The notes under the pieces were generated by a model that did not search any database, was not told the DNA's origin, and was given only the letters and a program-made list of their open reading frames with translations. Source: Paraspadella gotoi (Eukaryota > Chaetognatha). From it: a DNA stretch of 64,000 bases. The stretch lies in contig CM119264.1 in NCBI GenBank assembly GCA_051294375.1, positions 1,807,298 to 1,871,297 of the forward strand, read 5' to 3'. Positions within the stretch are counted from its first letter, which is position 1. The number at the start of each line of letters is the position of its first letter. This document shows, piece by piece, positions 36,858 to 49,319 of this stretch. Position numbers and translations under genes: made by a program.

Positions 36858-38374
36858 ATGATCTGGCAAATCCCGCTGGCGTTATTCGCCTTCGTCGCGG
36901 CCTCAGACGCTGAATTTCAGAAACCCAGTTTTTGTCGTGACCTCGATTGTCCCCCGTTTGACACCGTCAAGAAATTCGTAAGTAATTCAATGTATATTTT
37001 ACTGTATTTGAAAAAAATTTGAACTAGATTTTTAGGATGAAATGGTATGGTGGACTAAAATCCACCAGCCGTTCATCTGCGGCCATTGATGCGGTAGGCA
37101 AGTCATTCACCTCCCATCCCAAATGTCCGGTGGTCGCCTCGCAGTTTAGGGGGACGGGGCGCTTAACCTGCTTGTAACATGGTTTACAGCCTGATCCGAA
37201 GCTCAGGAACTGCTGATATTGAACGGTTCTGTCACTAACTCATAACAATTATCAATGTCTCTTCACCTGTAATGATATTGGTACAGCCAATATAAAAATA
37301 ATTCGTTGAATCAAGAAAAAAGCTATCTCTCTCTTACCAACTGACTGTTCTGTTCTTTTGACTATTCCACGTCACTGTTGCCATTCACAGGACGGATTCG
37401 AAGAGCGACGCTACGCCGCCAGCCGATGGGTGTCGACAAACATCTCCGTAATTTCGAATCCGAGCGAACACATCAAATTTAGCAAAGACATTTCCGAAGG
37501 ATTCTTTCGTCTTTTTAATTATATCCAAGGGGACAATGTTGACAGTACGTACCGATGTGAGATCATACGTTATCTAATTTCTTTAGTTGTCATGTCTCGT
37601 AAGTATTGATTTTTGTCTCATGACGCTGACTTTATTTACTAATAGTAACAGTGACAAGCTTAACGTTTTTGACCTGTGAATCTGTAATTTTGACCACTCT
37701 GCGAACTTAACATTTTCCCCATATTTTTAAGTGATAAACAATTATATTTTCTTTAAAGATATATGTATAATTAAATAATACAGATTAAATAGTAAAGCCT
37801 TTATAAATTAAAAAAATAGAAAAGAGTGAAACAAGTAATTTTGCAAATTTTCATAAATAGAATCATTATTTCTCTAATGACTAATTCTATTTTAAATCAT
37901 CAGAACGCAAAATCAACATGACGGCTCCCGTCCGGACTAAAGTGACCCCGGGTGAAGGCCCCGCCTGCGAGACAAACTTGACGATCAGCTTCATGGTTCC
38001 ATTGCACGAGAGGACCCCTCCGCAACCGTCGAAACGCAACGTCTTCCTGCGTAACGATCCAGGCAGCGTCCAATACGTCAAGTAAACGATTAATAGAATA
38101 TAATAAACTATATGTAACTAAACTAACTATATGTAAAGTCGTTAATTATTATCTGGGGCGGTTTTCTAACAGATCTTTCGGTGGGTTCGCTTCGGACGAG
38201 GAATGGGAACAGTGTGTTGTTCAGCTGGAGAATCAAGCCTCCTCCGCCGGCCTCGCCGTTCGAAGAGACTTTTATTACGTCGCCGGTTACGATTCACCGT
38301 TCACTCTGTTTAATCGTCACAACGAATGTTGGGTCACGGCCGCCCACCAATCTATCTTCTTGACCCAGAATTAA
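36858..38374 (+). CDS. Secreted SOUL-type heme-binding protein 2
   Basis: Exons 36858-36977, 37391-37544, 37904-38081 and 38173-38374 give 217 residues. Signal peptide MIWQIPLALFAFVAASDA, then FCRDLDCPPFDTVKKF. SOUL features: FEERRYAASRWVSTN, RLFNYIQGDN, KINMTAPVRTKV, SFGGFASDEEWEQC and YYVAGYDSPF. It ends in FNRHNECWV, close to the first copy's HRHNECWI. The phases of the first three introns match those of SOUL 1, while the last intron of SOUL 1 is absent, so the pair arose by tandem duplication followed by gain or loss of one intron. A family A SINE lies in intron 1. Two cysteines near the N terminus (CxxxxC) and one at NECW are shared and could form disulfides. Confidence 0.94.
37047..37266 (+). 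repeat. tRNA-derived SINE, family A, copy 3
   Basis: Inverse orientation relative to 27072 and 29833. The tRNA-related head is on the plus strand, with 'gaacggttctgtcactaactcat' at the tail. Lies in intron 1 of SOUL 2. Confidence 0.85.
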
Positions 38375-38828
38375 TCTGTACTTAAATCGGTTAAATTCGG
38401 ATGTAAATTAATATCATCTGTCAATATTAATTATTTGTCACTAGACGGATGTATTTCAAATGATATAAAAGAATGAAGCAAGCGGACGAGATAGATAAAT
38501 ATATACGAACTATATAGATTGTGTAAATGAACGAAAAATTGATTATGAGTCGAAAAATTTTCCAATTTAGAAACAAAAGGTACACAAAACGTAGGAGAAA
38601 CATTTTATAAATCAAGTTTTCATTTGTAGCTAATAATCCCGTGGGTCGTAGGGTATTTAAATGACATGAGAACATGATGTCAAACATGACAACATGATTT
38701 ACGTAGTTTGTTTACCCGATGACAAATACTGACGTACTATATACTATATAGTGCTACATTATCTAACAACAACAACTTCTTAATGTCGATTTGTCATTGG
38801 GATTTTTCTCCATTATCCAATATGTTGA
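38375..38828. other. Convergent intergenic region, SOUL 2 to ASB
   Basis: The 3' ends of a plus-strand and a minus-strand gene face each other here. AT-rich, no gene recognised. Confidence 0.5.
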
Positions 38829-41664
38829 TTAGTTTCTTTTCTCTGACGTCCTTAAGAGGAGAAAATCCTTCAATCTCGCCGGCAGAGGGATCGACTTAAG
38901 TTTATCCGGGAGATAACATCCGTGTCCAAGAGATTTCCTGATGGTCATGCGGCAAAAGTCTTGCAGCTTGCGAGGAGACGGTTTTCCGCAATTTAAGACG
39001 CTGCGACGAATTCGGGCGACGACTACCCCATGCTGCAACTGGGAGGTGTTGGCGTTGGCCGAGTTGGAGGAGCTGGAGAAAAAAAACTTAAAATTTATTA
39101 AAATTTTCTCTTTTTGGTCGGCCTTTCAGATATTTAAATATTTAACACAAAAAATATCATAACAAATAAACCAAATCGTAAATAATAAATATTTTTTTAA
39201 ATATTTTAAAAATAGCAATTTTGATAACCTAGTTTTCCTGCTGCTGTTGCGACTCCCGGTATTGATGATAAGCGAGTCTCGTATGGACGAGGCTCTAAAT
39301 AGAATATCAAAACTGTAAGGTTCAGATCTTCTCGGATCGCGAAAATTAGTGGGATTCGGAAACGCGCGGCAGATAACCTGTGATGCGAAAGTGATAATAA
39401 TAATAATTGCTAATAATAATTAATTAGCCCTGTCGGGCCATCAGAAATTGCTAGGCGGACTATGTTTCAAGTCCTTCCCAGCGGGGTATTGGGATTAGTT
39501 TTCAATTAGCAATAACCGCGCCTCAGTTAATACTTCACTGGCTACGGTATCGCCACTGCGCAAAGCTGGTGAATCAGCTTTCTTTCAAGACATGAATTTT
39601 CTTTCGAATTTTTTCCATTCAACGGAAATGAGATTAATTATTTTAGATAAATAAATGCTTGAACCGTATAATTACAATTTTCAAAAGAAAAACGATTTTA
39701 AATATAAATATTTGATGATAAACAAAGGGTATTTTGTTCAAACCCTAACGAACCACCAAGCTTTAGACCTTTGATCATAAAAAAACGCCTATACTAATAT
39801 ATGCAAATGAGATTATTCGATCTTGCTCACGAATGGAATATACTTGCCTGGAGCGGATTCCACCCCATTCTATTTCGCATTCTCATATTCGGATTATAAT
39901 CCAAAAGGATCTTGAGCACTTGAAGGTTATCTTCTCGACTTGCTTTGTGGACGGGTGAGTCCCCTTTATCGTTAACGGCGTCCACGCGGGCGCCGCGCGA
40001 GAGGAGAAGCTTAGCGGCGCGCGACTTAGGATTGGAGAATTTGGGTATTGGAAAAGAGAAATTGATAGACAGACCGACCACCGGAGTGCCCAACCTGTCC
40101 TCCAGAAGCCGCGCAATGAAGCGGCGTCTCTCCTTTGAAAGAACGCAGGTGGACGCGCCGCTCGATCTCGGTATCGTCTTCGGCTTCGGCAAAGAGGATC
40201 TTCACCAAACTCTCAAAGTGACATTTGGCCGCGTAGTGAATAGCGGTTTTTCCGGATAAGTCGGTAGCATCCGCCTTGGATGGAGTAGGAGAAATCTAGG
40301 CATCATTTCAGTTAAGATTCACTTAAGATATATTTCAATACAAAACTCTCTTGGACAGAATTGCAAAATAACAAACACCTGCACCACATTTATAGTACCC
40401 TCGCGCCGCAAATAATCGCGCTGCAAATAATCCGGCACTGTATTAAAAAAATTCGAATACCCTGGCGCAGCATTGAAAGACTAATGCCATAGCCTGGCGC
40501 CACATGTAAGAGAGGAAATATTTTTACGCCTCATAGAAATACTCGAAGAGGCGTCGTAATTAAACACAATTTCCCTCACACCGTAGTTAAAATAAAAAAA
40601 CAAATACCCTGGCGCCATATTTTAGTAGCAAAAGAACGGCGGGAAGGTTTTTCATTCGCGCGGCGAAGTGGAGTGGCAGCCAATTAGCGTGATTCTGGTT
40701 GAGGTCAAAACCAGAGGCTTTGAATTCTTTCAAGTGATCTTCAAGAGCGGAAATCGACTAGAAAGATTGAAAGGAGTGAAGTAAATTAAGTTTGTAGAGT
40801 CATCACATGCACTGTTTAATTAATGATTAAGAAAACGTCCAATTTGGGATCAAGTGCAGTATTTTTTTTCTTTTATTGAAAACCAATATTTCGATCTTAT
40901 TGATCATCGTTCAGGGTAAGAGTGAAATGACCCTCTTCACTCTCACCCTGAACGATGATCTGTCAAATAAGATCGAAATATTGGTTTTCAATAAAAGAAA
41001 AAAAATACTGCACTTGATCCCAAATTCGACGTTTTCTTAATCAGTGAAGTAAATTATTTTTTTAGTTTTAATTACCTAAATAACATGTCGTAAAAAAAGT
41101 ACAGGGAACCTTCAAAACTTTTTTTTACTTTTTAGTCGTCCGTTTCAAATATTTTTTTACCGTGAGGTTATCATTTCTACACCTGCTTTACTTGCCCGAT
41201 GCCCAACGTCCAACAACAGCTCCGACAAACATTGGAGCAGCTTAGGGTAACCAAATTCGGATCATAGACATTATTGTATCATATTGTATCAAAACTATAT
41301 TATATATTGCAGTAGTAGCAATCACAATTTCTCACAGAACGAAAGAAGATTAATCAAAATTTCAACCCTTGTCAACGAATTTTAAAGAAACACCGCTGCA
41401 TTAGACAATTTCCACCCCCCCCCCAAAAAAAAAAAATATTACCCTCGGATGAGTCCCTTGGTCGCCAGCTTGTCTCCGGTCAGTTGGATCAGTCGCAATA
41501 TCGCGTAGTAAAACGTTCGTCATCTCCATCTGATTTTGAATGGATTCCAAGACATGATACATTTTCGGATCTACTCTTGAGTTATCGTCATTACGATTAC
41601 AATTGCTATTTTGATTACGACTACTTCTATTCAGATCACGGTAAAATATCGATAGTTTAGACAT
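38829..41664 (-). CDS. Ankyrin-repeat and SOCS-box protein (ASB-like)
   Basis: Likely substrate-recognition subunit of an elongin BC-cullin 5 ubiquitin ligase. Minus-strand exons in order: 41664-41443, 41240-41196, 40757-40608, 40274-40095, 40024-39848, possibly one at about 39240-39300, and 39038-38829. The first five all join in phase 0. Ankyrin motifs: NWLPLHFAARMKNLPAVLLL, GKTAIHYAAKCHFESLVKIL, GETPLHCAASGG, AAKLLLSRGARVDAVNDKGD and SPVHKASREDNLQVLKILLD. The last exon has a SOCS box: KLQDFCRMTIRKSLG, then IPLPARLKDFLL, with the BC-box and Cul5-box-like LPxR elements. Two introns appear to use GC donors (CGG|GCAAGT after 41196 and CAG|GCAAGT after 39848). The exon between 39848 and 39038 is unsure, and so is that junction. 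A U4 gene lies in this last interval. Which ASB subgroup is unclear. Confidence 0.85.
39426..39567 (-). ncRNA. U4: U4 spliceosomal snRNA, copy 1
   Basis: Minus-strand sequence starts AGCTTTGCGCAGTGGC (U4/U6 stem region), then the 5' stem-loop with GTAGCCAGTGA and CTGAGGCGCGGTTATT, then GCTAATTGAAAAC, a central hairpin, the Sm-like site AATTTCTGA and a 3' hairpin GCCC-GACA-GGGC. Length 142, close to the usual 145. Relative to vertebrate U4, changes in the 5' stem (ACCG with CGGT) are paired. An octamer ATTTGCAT lies about 235 bp upstream (39801-39808). Located in an intron of the ASB-like gene, same strand. Confidence 0.93.
39801..39808 (-). promoter_or_regulatory. Octamer (DSE-like) of U4 copy 1
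   Basis: ATTTGCAT on the minus strand, 234-241 bp upstream of the U4 start. Distal elements of metazoan snRNA genes commonly contain this Oct-1 site near -220. The core and flank (aatctcATTTGCATat) recur upstream of U4 copy 2. Confidence 0.65.
40385..40625 (-). repeat. Degenerate reiteration of an ASB exon end and donor
   Basis: Minus-strand exon end GGCGCCAGG|GTATT recurs downstream as GGCGCCAGGCTAT, TGCGCCAGGGTATT, GCGCGAGGGTACT and GTGCAGGTG, within 230 bp. Confidence 0.6.
40824..41043. mobile_element. Fold-back element, arms of about 100 bp
   Basis: Left arm from 'tgattaagaaaacgtc' to about 40930, and a near-perfect inverted copy ending at 41043. The short centre is 'gaatgaccctc'-like. 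Arms differ at only a few positions. Lies in an ASB-like intron; transcribed RNA would form a long hairpin. Confidence 0.9.
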
Positions 41665-41700
41665 CGGGATTGTTAGTGTAAATGGTTTTCATTCGTGTTA

Positions 41701-41847
41701 GAACAGGCTGTCGACGTCGAGTGGCCACTGCTGCTGCGGAATCAGCAACGTCGCACTGTCGCCGTCGCAGCCGCTGCTCGGAATCTCCTGCTGCATTCGC
41801 TGCTCAAAATGCTCTTCCGCTTCCTCCTCCCATTTGTTCACTCAATA
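41701..41847 (-). CDS. Orphan minus-strand exon, low confidence
   Basis: Open frame with an AG acceptor at its start, rich in Glu and Gln (WEEEAEEHFEQRMQQEIP), ending PLDVDSLF and TAA. GC content is well above its surroundings, as for real exons here. No partner exon identified upstream; it sits between the starts of the ASB-like and coiled-coil genes. It could be an alternative exon or a 3' piece of a short gene, or chance. No family recognised. Confidence 0.25.
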
Positions 41848-42407
41848 ATGTTTTATTATAATTTGGCATAATTTAATACTCCCTAAAGGTACAAAATAAA
41901 ATTGAATGACCCTTGTTGTGATGTTAACTAGCCGATGTCATTGCTAAGAAATAAAGGTTTCCGAATGTAGATACAATTAAACGTAACAATTTTCAGTTGC
42001 TCTTTTGTCATTTGCTCTCGATTCTAACCTAGCGCGCTCGAGGCGACAGAGTTTGTTCATATTGTTGCCTAGGTAACAAAAGACTCGTAACGTGTAGTTT
42101 TCAAACTTATTTTAATCATATTTACTTAAAGTCGAGTAGAACTCAGAAAAGCTTAGAAAGAAAGCATTTAACAAGCATTCAACAACGCTACCAAGCAGAA
42201 CGACGGGCACGAAACTGTAATCGTCGGGTTTACCAAAAAATAAGTCAATAGTCAATTAGAAAAAATAGAATTGAAGCATTGACAATAAAGATAAGAATCA
42301 AAGATGACAATTCTCGATTTCCATGAAAGCCGATCGGCGATAAATTAGCCGATTAAAAAAAAATTGAGCCGAATGATTTAAAAGAGTCGGAATCTTTAAT
42401 ATCAACG

Positions 42408-45400
42408 ATGAAGAAATTCGGCGGCGTGACGTTGGAGGAAGCGTCGAAGAATTGGAGAAACAAGATGGCCGCCGAATCTTACGAAAGCGTCGATACGACG
42501 GACACGACGACCCGAGAGACCTCTTCGGGTGAGTATACGGTTTAAGGATTTTATGGATGATTTTGTACATGTAGGAGTATATTATATATCAATTTCGTTT
42601 TCGTCTTTTACCTTTTTCCTCAAAAACATTTTATTAAATTTGTATATAATCTCAATTTAATGATATTTATCCACTTTTATCATTTAATTATTTATTGAGA
42701 TAAGTTATCATGAAACTTCATCTCATTGATAAATATTTTTGAAAACATTTTAGAGTAGTCAGAACTTAATGTTTTATAATGATATTGTACAAATCAAATC
42801 AAATAATTTTTTTTCGGTTTTTATTCAAAAGTATTTTTTTTAATTGAACATGTGAATTGAATATAATTTAAATTGAACATCATTCATTCTTAAATAAAGT
42901 TATTTTTTAATTTATTTCATTTGTTCATTCATTCTTTTCCGTCAGGCGCGCCACTTCGAAGCAACGAAACTCTGGATCATTTTCCAAACGATTTGGTCCG
43001 ATCTTCTTCCTTGAAATCCATATCGAATCCATTGCCTCTACCGGGTAAATTTGATTGAGATCTTTACTGATTGATTGATTGATTAATTGATTGGCTTATG
43101 GATTGATTGATGTATTCAAGGCTTGCTTCATGACTGAGTGGCTTCGTGGATCGAACCATTGATTAATAGTTTTATCGATTTCTTTTTTTTGTTTTTTGTT
43201 GTTTTTTTTTTCATCAGGTGAGATGTTTTTATTGCGTTACTGATTTTTTTTTGTTTTTTGAGTGAATAAAATAAAGCAAATAAAATGTTTTCAATTTGTT
43301 TATCTTTTCATTCATTATGACTCCATCCTCCGCCAGAGGGGCTCCCTTCCCCGTCGGACGGCGCGACCCCCCAACGCTTCGTCAGCGCCCGCGAGTTGAT
43401 CGACCGTCGGAGCATCAGATCACGAGCGGCCAAGTTCCCGCGAGATTGGCCCAAGTCTCGTTTGGGACAAATTAGGAGACGAAGGCGAGTCGCCATTGTG
43501 TTGGTTATAAAGGAGTAGTCCTTTTATACAATTATATTATATTATTATATTATATTATACAATACAATTATACAATTAAGGAGGCAAGGAGAGATAAACT
43601 AGACTGTGAAAAAGATTTGAAATAGACATTATTACACCATAGACTGTCCGAAGACAGGGGCAAGGTAGCTTTTTTATTTAATGAATGAATTGAATAAATC
43701 AATTTATATTGTTCCTGAAAGTACAACCAAATTTGTCTCAAAGTCAGAGAATTAAATTTTAAATTCTATTGCAGTTGTACGAGCGCCAACCTTTTGCATC
43801 CCTGTGTCAAAAAAGCCGTATCGCATTTGGAACTTTTGCAAATGGCCATTGAAGATTGGTTCATCGATCAGCAGAAAGATCAGGAGCCTAAAGTATGTTA
43901 ATTTATGAATAGAATTCTAACATTGAATAAGGAATTTATTAGCCTTCAAAGGCCATCAGAAATTGCTAGGCGGACTATGTTTCAAGTCCTTCCCAGCGGG
44001 GTATTGGGATTAGTTTTCAATTAGCAATAACCGCGCCTCAGTTAAGACTTCACTGGCTACGGTATCGCCACTGCGCAAAGCTGAAGAGGAAGGAAAAATT
44101 TGGTTTATATAAGGACTCTCTAAATCCAAACCCATCCATCTATAATATTAATGTTTATCTTTGCTTTATTAAAAATTCTAGAAAATTATTACAAGTTTAT
44201 CTATAACGTTATCGTACAGCAACAGTAATTATACTTGGATATTTATGATTGGACCCATAAATTATTTAACATAGCTGTTCTATGCCAAATAGCGAATTAC
44301 TACAATATGCAAATGAGATTTTGGAGCCATAAGTGAATCGGTTCTTCCTTTTCTTAAAAGTTAACTATTATTTGAAAGCTTATTTTTAGTTGAATGTTGT
44401 CTTTTCTATGGCATAGTACCTACTAATTATTAAATCTGCTAGTTAATGCTTTATTAATCGACCAGGAACCGTCAGTCGAACCAAAAATTGGCGGCCGATC
44501 CACGTGGCAATCTGGCCTAACCTTCATTTCGAGACAAGAAACAGAAAGAGACGACGCCTCGATTCACACGAGTAAATATATACTATACTAAATTATATTA
44601 TGTATTATATCATATATTATACTAAAATAAAGAGGAAAGGGACAACTCTTGACTTCACGGAAAGATGGAAGGGGTCGCAGAGGAAATGGTGTCATGAATA
44701 ATTTTGCGGAATCAAATAAGATTTCAAAAAAAAAGACAATTTTGAAAATTTTTCTCTTTAATTAACCTAATATTGCCAAATTGTGAGGTAAAAAAATGTT
44801 ATTATCAATATATTTTAATTTGAAGTTTAAATTTAAAACTTGCAACTATTTTTTTGTTGATTCCTTCTTTAATCCATTAAGACGACAGCGGAGAAACTCT
44901 CGACGACGAACCATCACGAACCGCATCTGTTCCTCAAAACCAAGGAAGCAAAACTGACAAGGCTTTCGACCCAAACGCCATCTCTAAAGAGTCGCCCGCC
45001 ATCTGCAAAGAGTCACCCGCCAATCGCGGGTCAAAAGCGTCACACGCCAGCCTCGCGTCAAAGCCTTCCGCCACGAGTCTCGCGTCTAAGTCTCACGCCA
45101 CAGAGACGCAGGACGCTGACGTCAACGTCAAGTCTCGCGTCGATGACGACGATGACGCGGACGATAATGAAGCGACGACCGGCGCCGTGTCCTCCACACG
45201 CGCTACGCCGGGACAGCGCGCAGCACGCGCTACGCACGTCTCGCGCGTTCCGCCATTGTCTTCGATCGCATCGTCAGTCTATCAACGCGAAGAGGAGGAA
45301 GAAGAAGAAGAGGAGACGCGGTTTGAGGAGAACTACGTTGAAACCGAAGTTGAGGAGGAAGAGGAGGAAGAGGAACGCTTCCAGCTGCCGGAGATCAGCG

Positions 45401-48400
45401 CCGAAGAGATCGTGAGTGAAGTGATGCAGCTCCTGCAGCGGCTGGAGCGGGACCGGATTAGGTTGGAGGACCGGGTCAAGCAGGAGCGCAATCTCATAGT
45501 GCGGCTGCAAGAGGTTAGATAATTTCGTTGATGGGATTGGGACTGGTAGGTTTTATTTGTGCTCACTGTTTTCTGTTTACTATTTAGCTATCTCTAGTAG
45601 AATACATACTTAGTAATAAATGCAATGTATAAAAGACTGAAAGAAAAAAAGAGTTTCGATCATTAGTTTTAATTTAATTCTCGCTTCAAAAAAGCATGTA
45701 CATGTCAATGCTGGTTTTATTCAAGATTAATACGTAAGATTATTTTGAGGCAGATAATTCTTTAAGAATCATTAAAATCTAAAATCATTTAATTGTGCAT
45801 TTCCCACATTTTCAAATTCTGAATAACAGCGACTCGACCATTTGCGACCTTGTCTACCTTGATACCGTAACATGTATAACTTCCAACATTTATCATTGGA
45901 ACTTCGAACGTCTTTTCCTCATTTAATTTGACAAACTTTGTTTTCACCTTCATTAATGTTTTCCAATGTTTTTCGTCATTGGATGCAACCAACTCGAATT
46001 CAGTCGGCGATTGGTAAAACACATAATCGATCCGAGATGAGAAACCAATTTTTACAATCTTTTTTGGGCTACTGAATTTGTACCAAACCTTTTGGGGCAA
46101 CTTTGCTCCATCTTTGTTTGCCCATGGAAATTTTCCGCGAGTTTGTGGAACAAACGCCCTCATTGCATTATGATCATTGCGCCAGATTGAGTCGGCATAA
46201 GCATGACCATTTTCGAATACCACGGGGGTTATTGTCGTTGCTGCAAGGAAATAATGAGTAGTTTTTATTTAAATATTAAATATTGAGCAAGTAAAAATAT
46301 TTATACCTGGACTTGATTGTTCCAGAAGTTTCCACATGCGTAGATTCTGAATGACGGCAATATCTCCAACGGCAACGGAATTAACTTTAATGCCATAGCA
46401 TTTGTAAGGTTTTGCCTTTTCTATCGGAACCTCAAAAACTTTTTCTTGGTTTAATTTTGTAAACTTTGTTTTAATCTTGACAATGGTTTCCCAAGTTTTG
46501 CAATCATTTGATGCAACTAATTCAAATTCCGTTGGTGATTGTGTGAATATATAATCAATTCGTGAGGAAAATGAAAATCTCAACACAGTGATAGGTTGTG
46601 GAAACTGATACCAAACCGTTTGTGGCAACCCTGATCCAGCTTTGTTTGCCCAGGGAAATTTTCCTTTTGTTTGTGGTATGAAGGCTCTCATTGCATTGTG
46701 ATCATTGCGCCAGATTGAGTCAGCATAAGCATGACCATTTTCAAATGCCACGGGGGTTATTGTCGTTGCTGCAAGGGAATAATGAGTAGTTTTTATTTAA
46801 ATATTAATTATTGAGCAAGTAAAAATATTTATACCTGGACTTGATTGTTCCAGAAGTTTCCACATGTGCAGATTTTGAATGACAGCAATATCTCCAATGG
46901 CAACGGAATTAACTTTAATGCCATAGCATTTGTAAGGTTTTGCCTTTTCTATCGGAACCTCAAAAACTTTTTCTTGGTTTAATTTTGTAAACTTTGTTTT
47001 AATCTTGACAATGGTTTCCCAAGTTTTGCAATCATTTGATGCAACTAATTCGAATTCCGTTGGTGATTGTGTGAATATATAATCAATTCGTGAGGAAAAT
47101 GAAAATCTCAACACGGTGATAGGTTGTGGAAACTGATACCAAACCGTTTGTGGCAACCCTGATCCAGCTTTGTTTGCCCAGGGAAATTTTCCCTTTGTTT
47201 GTGGTACGAAGGCTCTCATCGCATTATGATCATTGCGCCAGATTGAGTCAGCATAAGCATGACCATTTTCAAATGCCACGGGGGTTATTGTTGTTGCTGC
47301 AAGGGAATAATGAGTAGTTTTTATTTAAATATTAATTATTGAGCAAGTAAAAATATTTCTACCTGGACTTGATTGTTCCAGAAGTTTCCACATGCGTAGA
47401 TTCTGAATGACGGCAATATCTCCAACGGCAACGGAATTAACTTTAATGCCATAGCATTTGTAAGGTTTTGCCTTTTCTATTGGAACCTCAAAAACTTTTT
47501 CTTGGTTTAATTTTGTAAACTTTGTTTTAATCTTGACAATGGTTTCCCAAGTTTTGCAATCATTTGATGCAACTAATTCGAATTCCGTTGGTGATTGTGT
47601 GAATATATAATCAATTCGTGAGGAAAATGAAAATCTCAACACAGTGATAGGTTGTGGAAACTGATACCAAACCGTTTGTGGCAACCCTGATCCAGCTTTG
47701 TTTGCCCAGGGAAATTTTCCTTTTGTTTGTGGTACGAAGGCTCTCATTGCATTATGATCATTGCGCCAGATTGAGTCAGCATAAGCATGACCATTTTCAA
47801 ATACCACGGGGGTTATTGTCGTTGCTGCAAGGGAATAATGAGTAGTTTTTATTTAAATATTAATTAATGAGCAAGTAAAAATATTTCTACCTGGACTTGA
47901 TTGTTTTAGAAGTTTCCACATGCATAGATTCTGAATGACAGCAATATCTCCAACGGCAACAGAATTAATTTTAATGCCATAGCATTTGTAAGGTTTAGCC
48001 TTTTCTATAGGAACCTGAAAAACTTTTTCTTGGTTTAATTTTGTAAACTTTGTTTTAATATTGACAATGGTTTCCCAAGTTTTGCAATCATTTGATGCGA
48101 CTAATTCGAATTCCGTTGGTGATTGTGTGAATATATAATCAATTCGTGAGGAAAATGAAAATCTCAACACAGTGATAGGTTGTGGAAACTGATACCAAAC
48201 CGTCTGAGGCAACCCTGATCCAGCTTTGTTCGCCCAGGGAAATTTTCCCTGTGTTTGTGGCACAAAGGCTCTCATCGCATTGTGATCATTGCGCCAGATC
48301 GAGTCTGCACCTGCACGACCTTGAGTGAAATCCACTTTGACGAGAGCTGATGAGGGAAAAGAAAAAAAGAAAAAGTTTTTATCTAGATTAAAGGAGAATT

Positions 48401-48665
48401 GAAAATAAAAGTGAATATAAACGCATTTCAAATGGGGCTAAAAAATTCTCAATTTGTTTTACAGGAAAATAAACGTTAGGAATTTTTTTAACAAATAAAT
48501 TGGACCAATATCAATCATAATCGGCTAGGAGTTGTCACAACTCTTTTCATTTCACTACCTGTAATTTACATTGAATATTACTAGTAAAAAATTCATCTAA
48601 ACAAAGAAAGAGAGAGTGACATCTTTAGAGAGATAATGAAAGAAAAAAAAAAGAAAGAAGAAAAT

Positions 48666-48714
<49 letters not shown>

Positions 48715-48718
48715 AGAA

Positions 48719-48771
<53 letters not shown>

Positions 48772-49260
48772 GATTGAACGATGAACAAGTAATTTTTCAC
48801 AATCATTCCCTCTTTTTTAATCACAAGCGTTTAAAATAACCTCTAGTGACCCTCAGCAAAGGTTGTCACGATCAGGCGTCAGGAAAAAGTACCTGGCTTT
48901 TCCTTTTCCAAGTCAATCAGTTCCCACATTTTGATATTCTGAATCAATTTGACCCATCAAACGTCTGTTCCTCATTTAATTTGACAAACTTTTTGAGGCA
49001 ACGAAGCTCTTTCCTTACTTGTAATTCCTATCTTTCGCAACCAAAAATATTTAACTAATTGATTATACATTAAATAACATTTTATTCCATCACTCAATTT
49101 CACTGATTGTGGAAAGAGTCAGGGAGGAAGGGAAAGGAAAATATTTAAATTTTGTGAACAAAAATTGTATCATTTGATATAACTCACATTTCACTCTGGG
49201 TAAAATTCATGAAGGAAAGGGTGAAGACAAAAACTAGTATGAAGAGAGGCAGAGACACAC

Positions 49261-49319
<59 letters not shown>

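Noticed and set aside
42298-42570. 90-codon minus frame
   Set aside because: Antisense of exon 1 of the coiled-coil gene.
47126-47845. Short plus frames repeated twice
   Set aside because: Antisense of the repeated discoidin-like exons.
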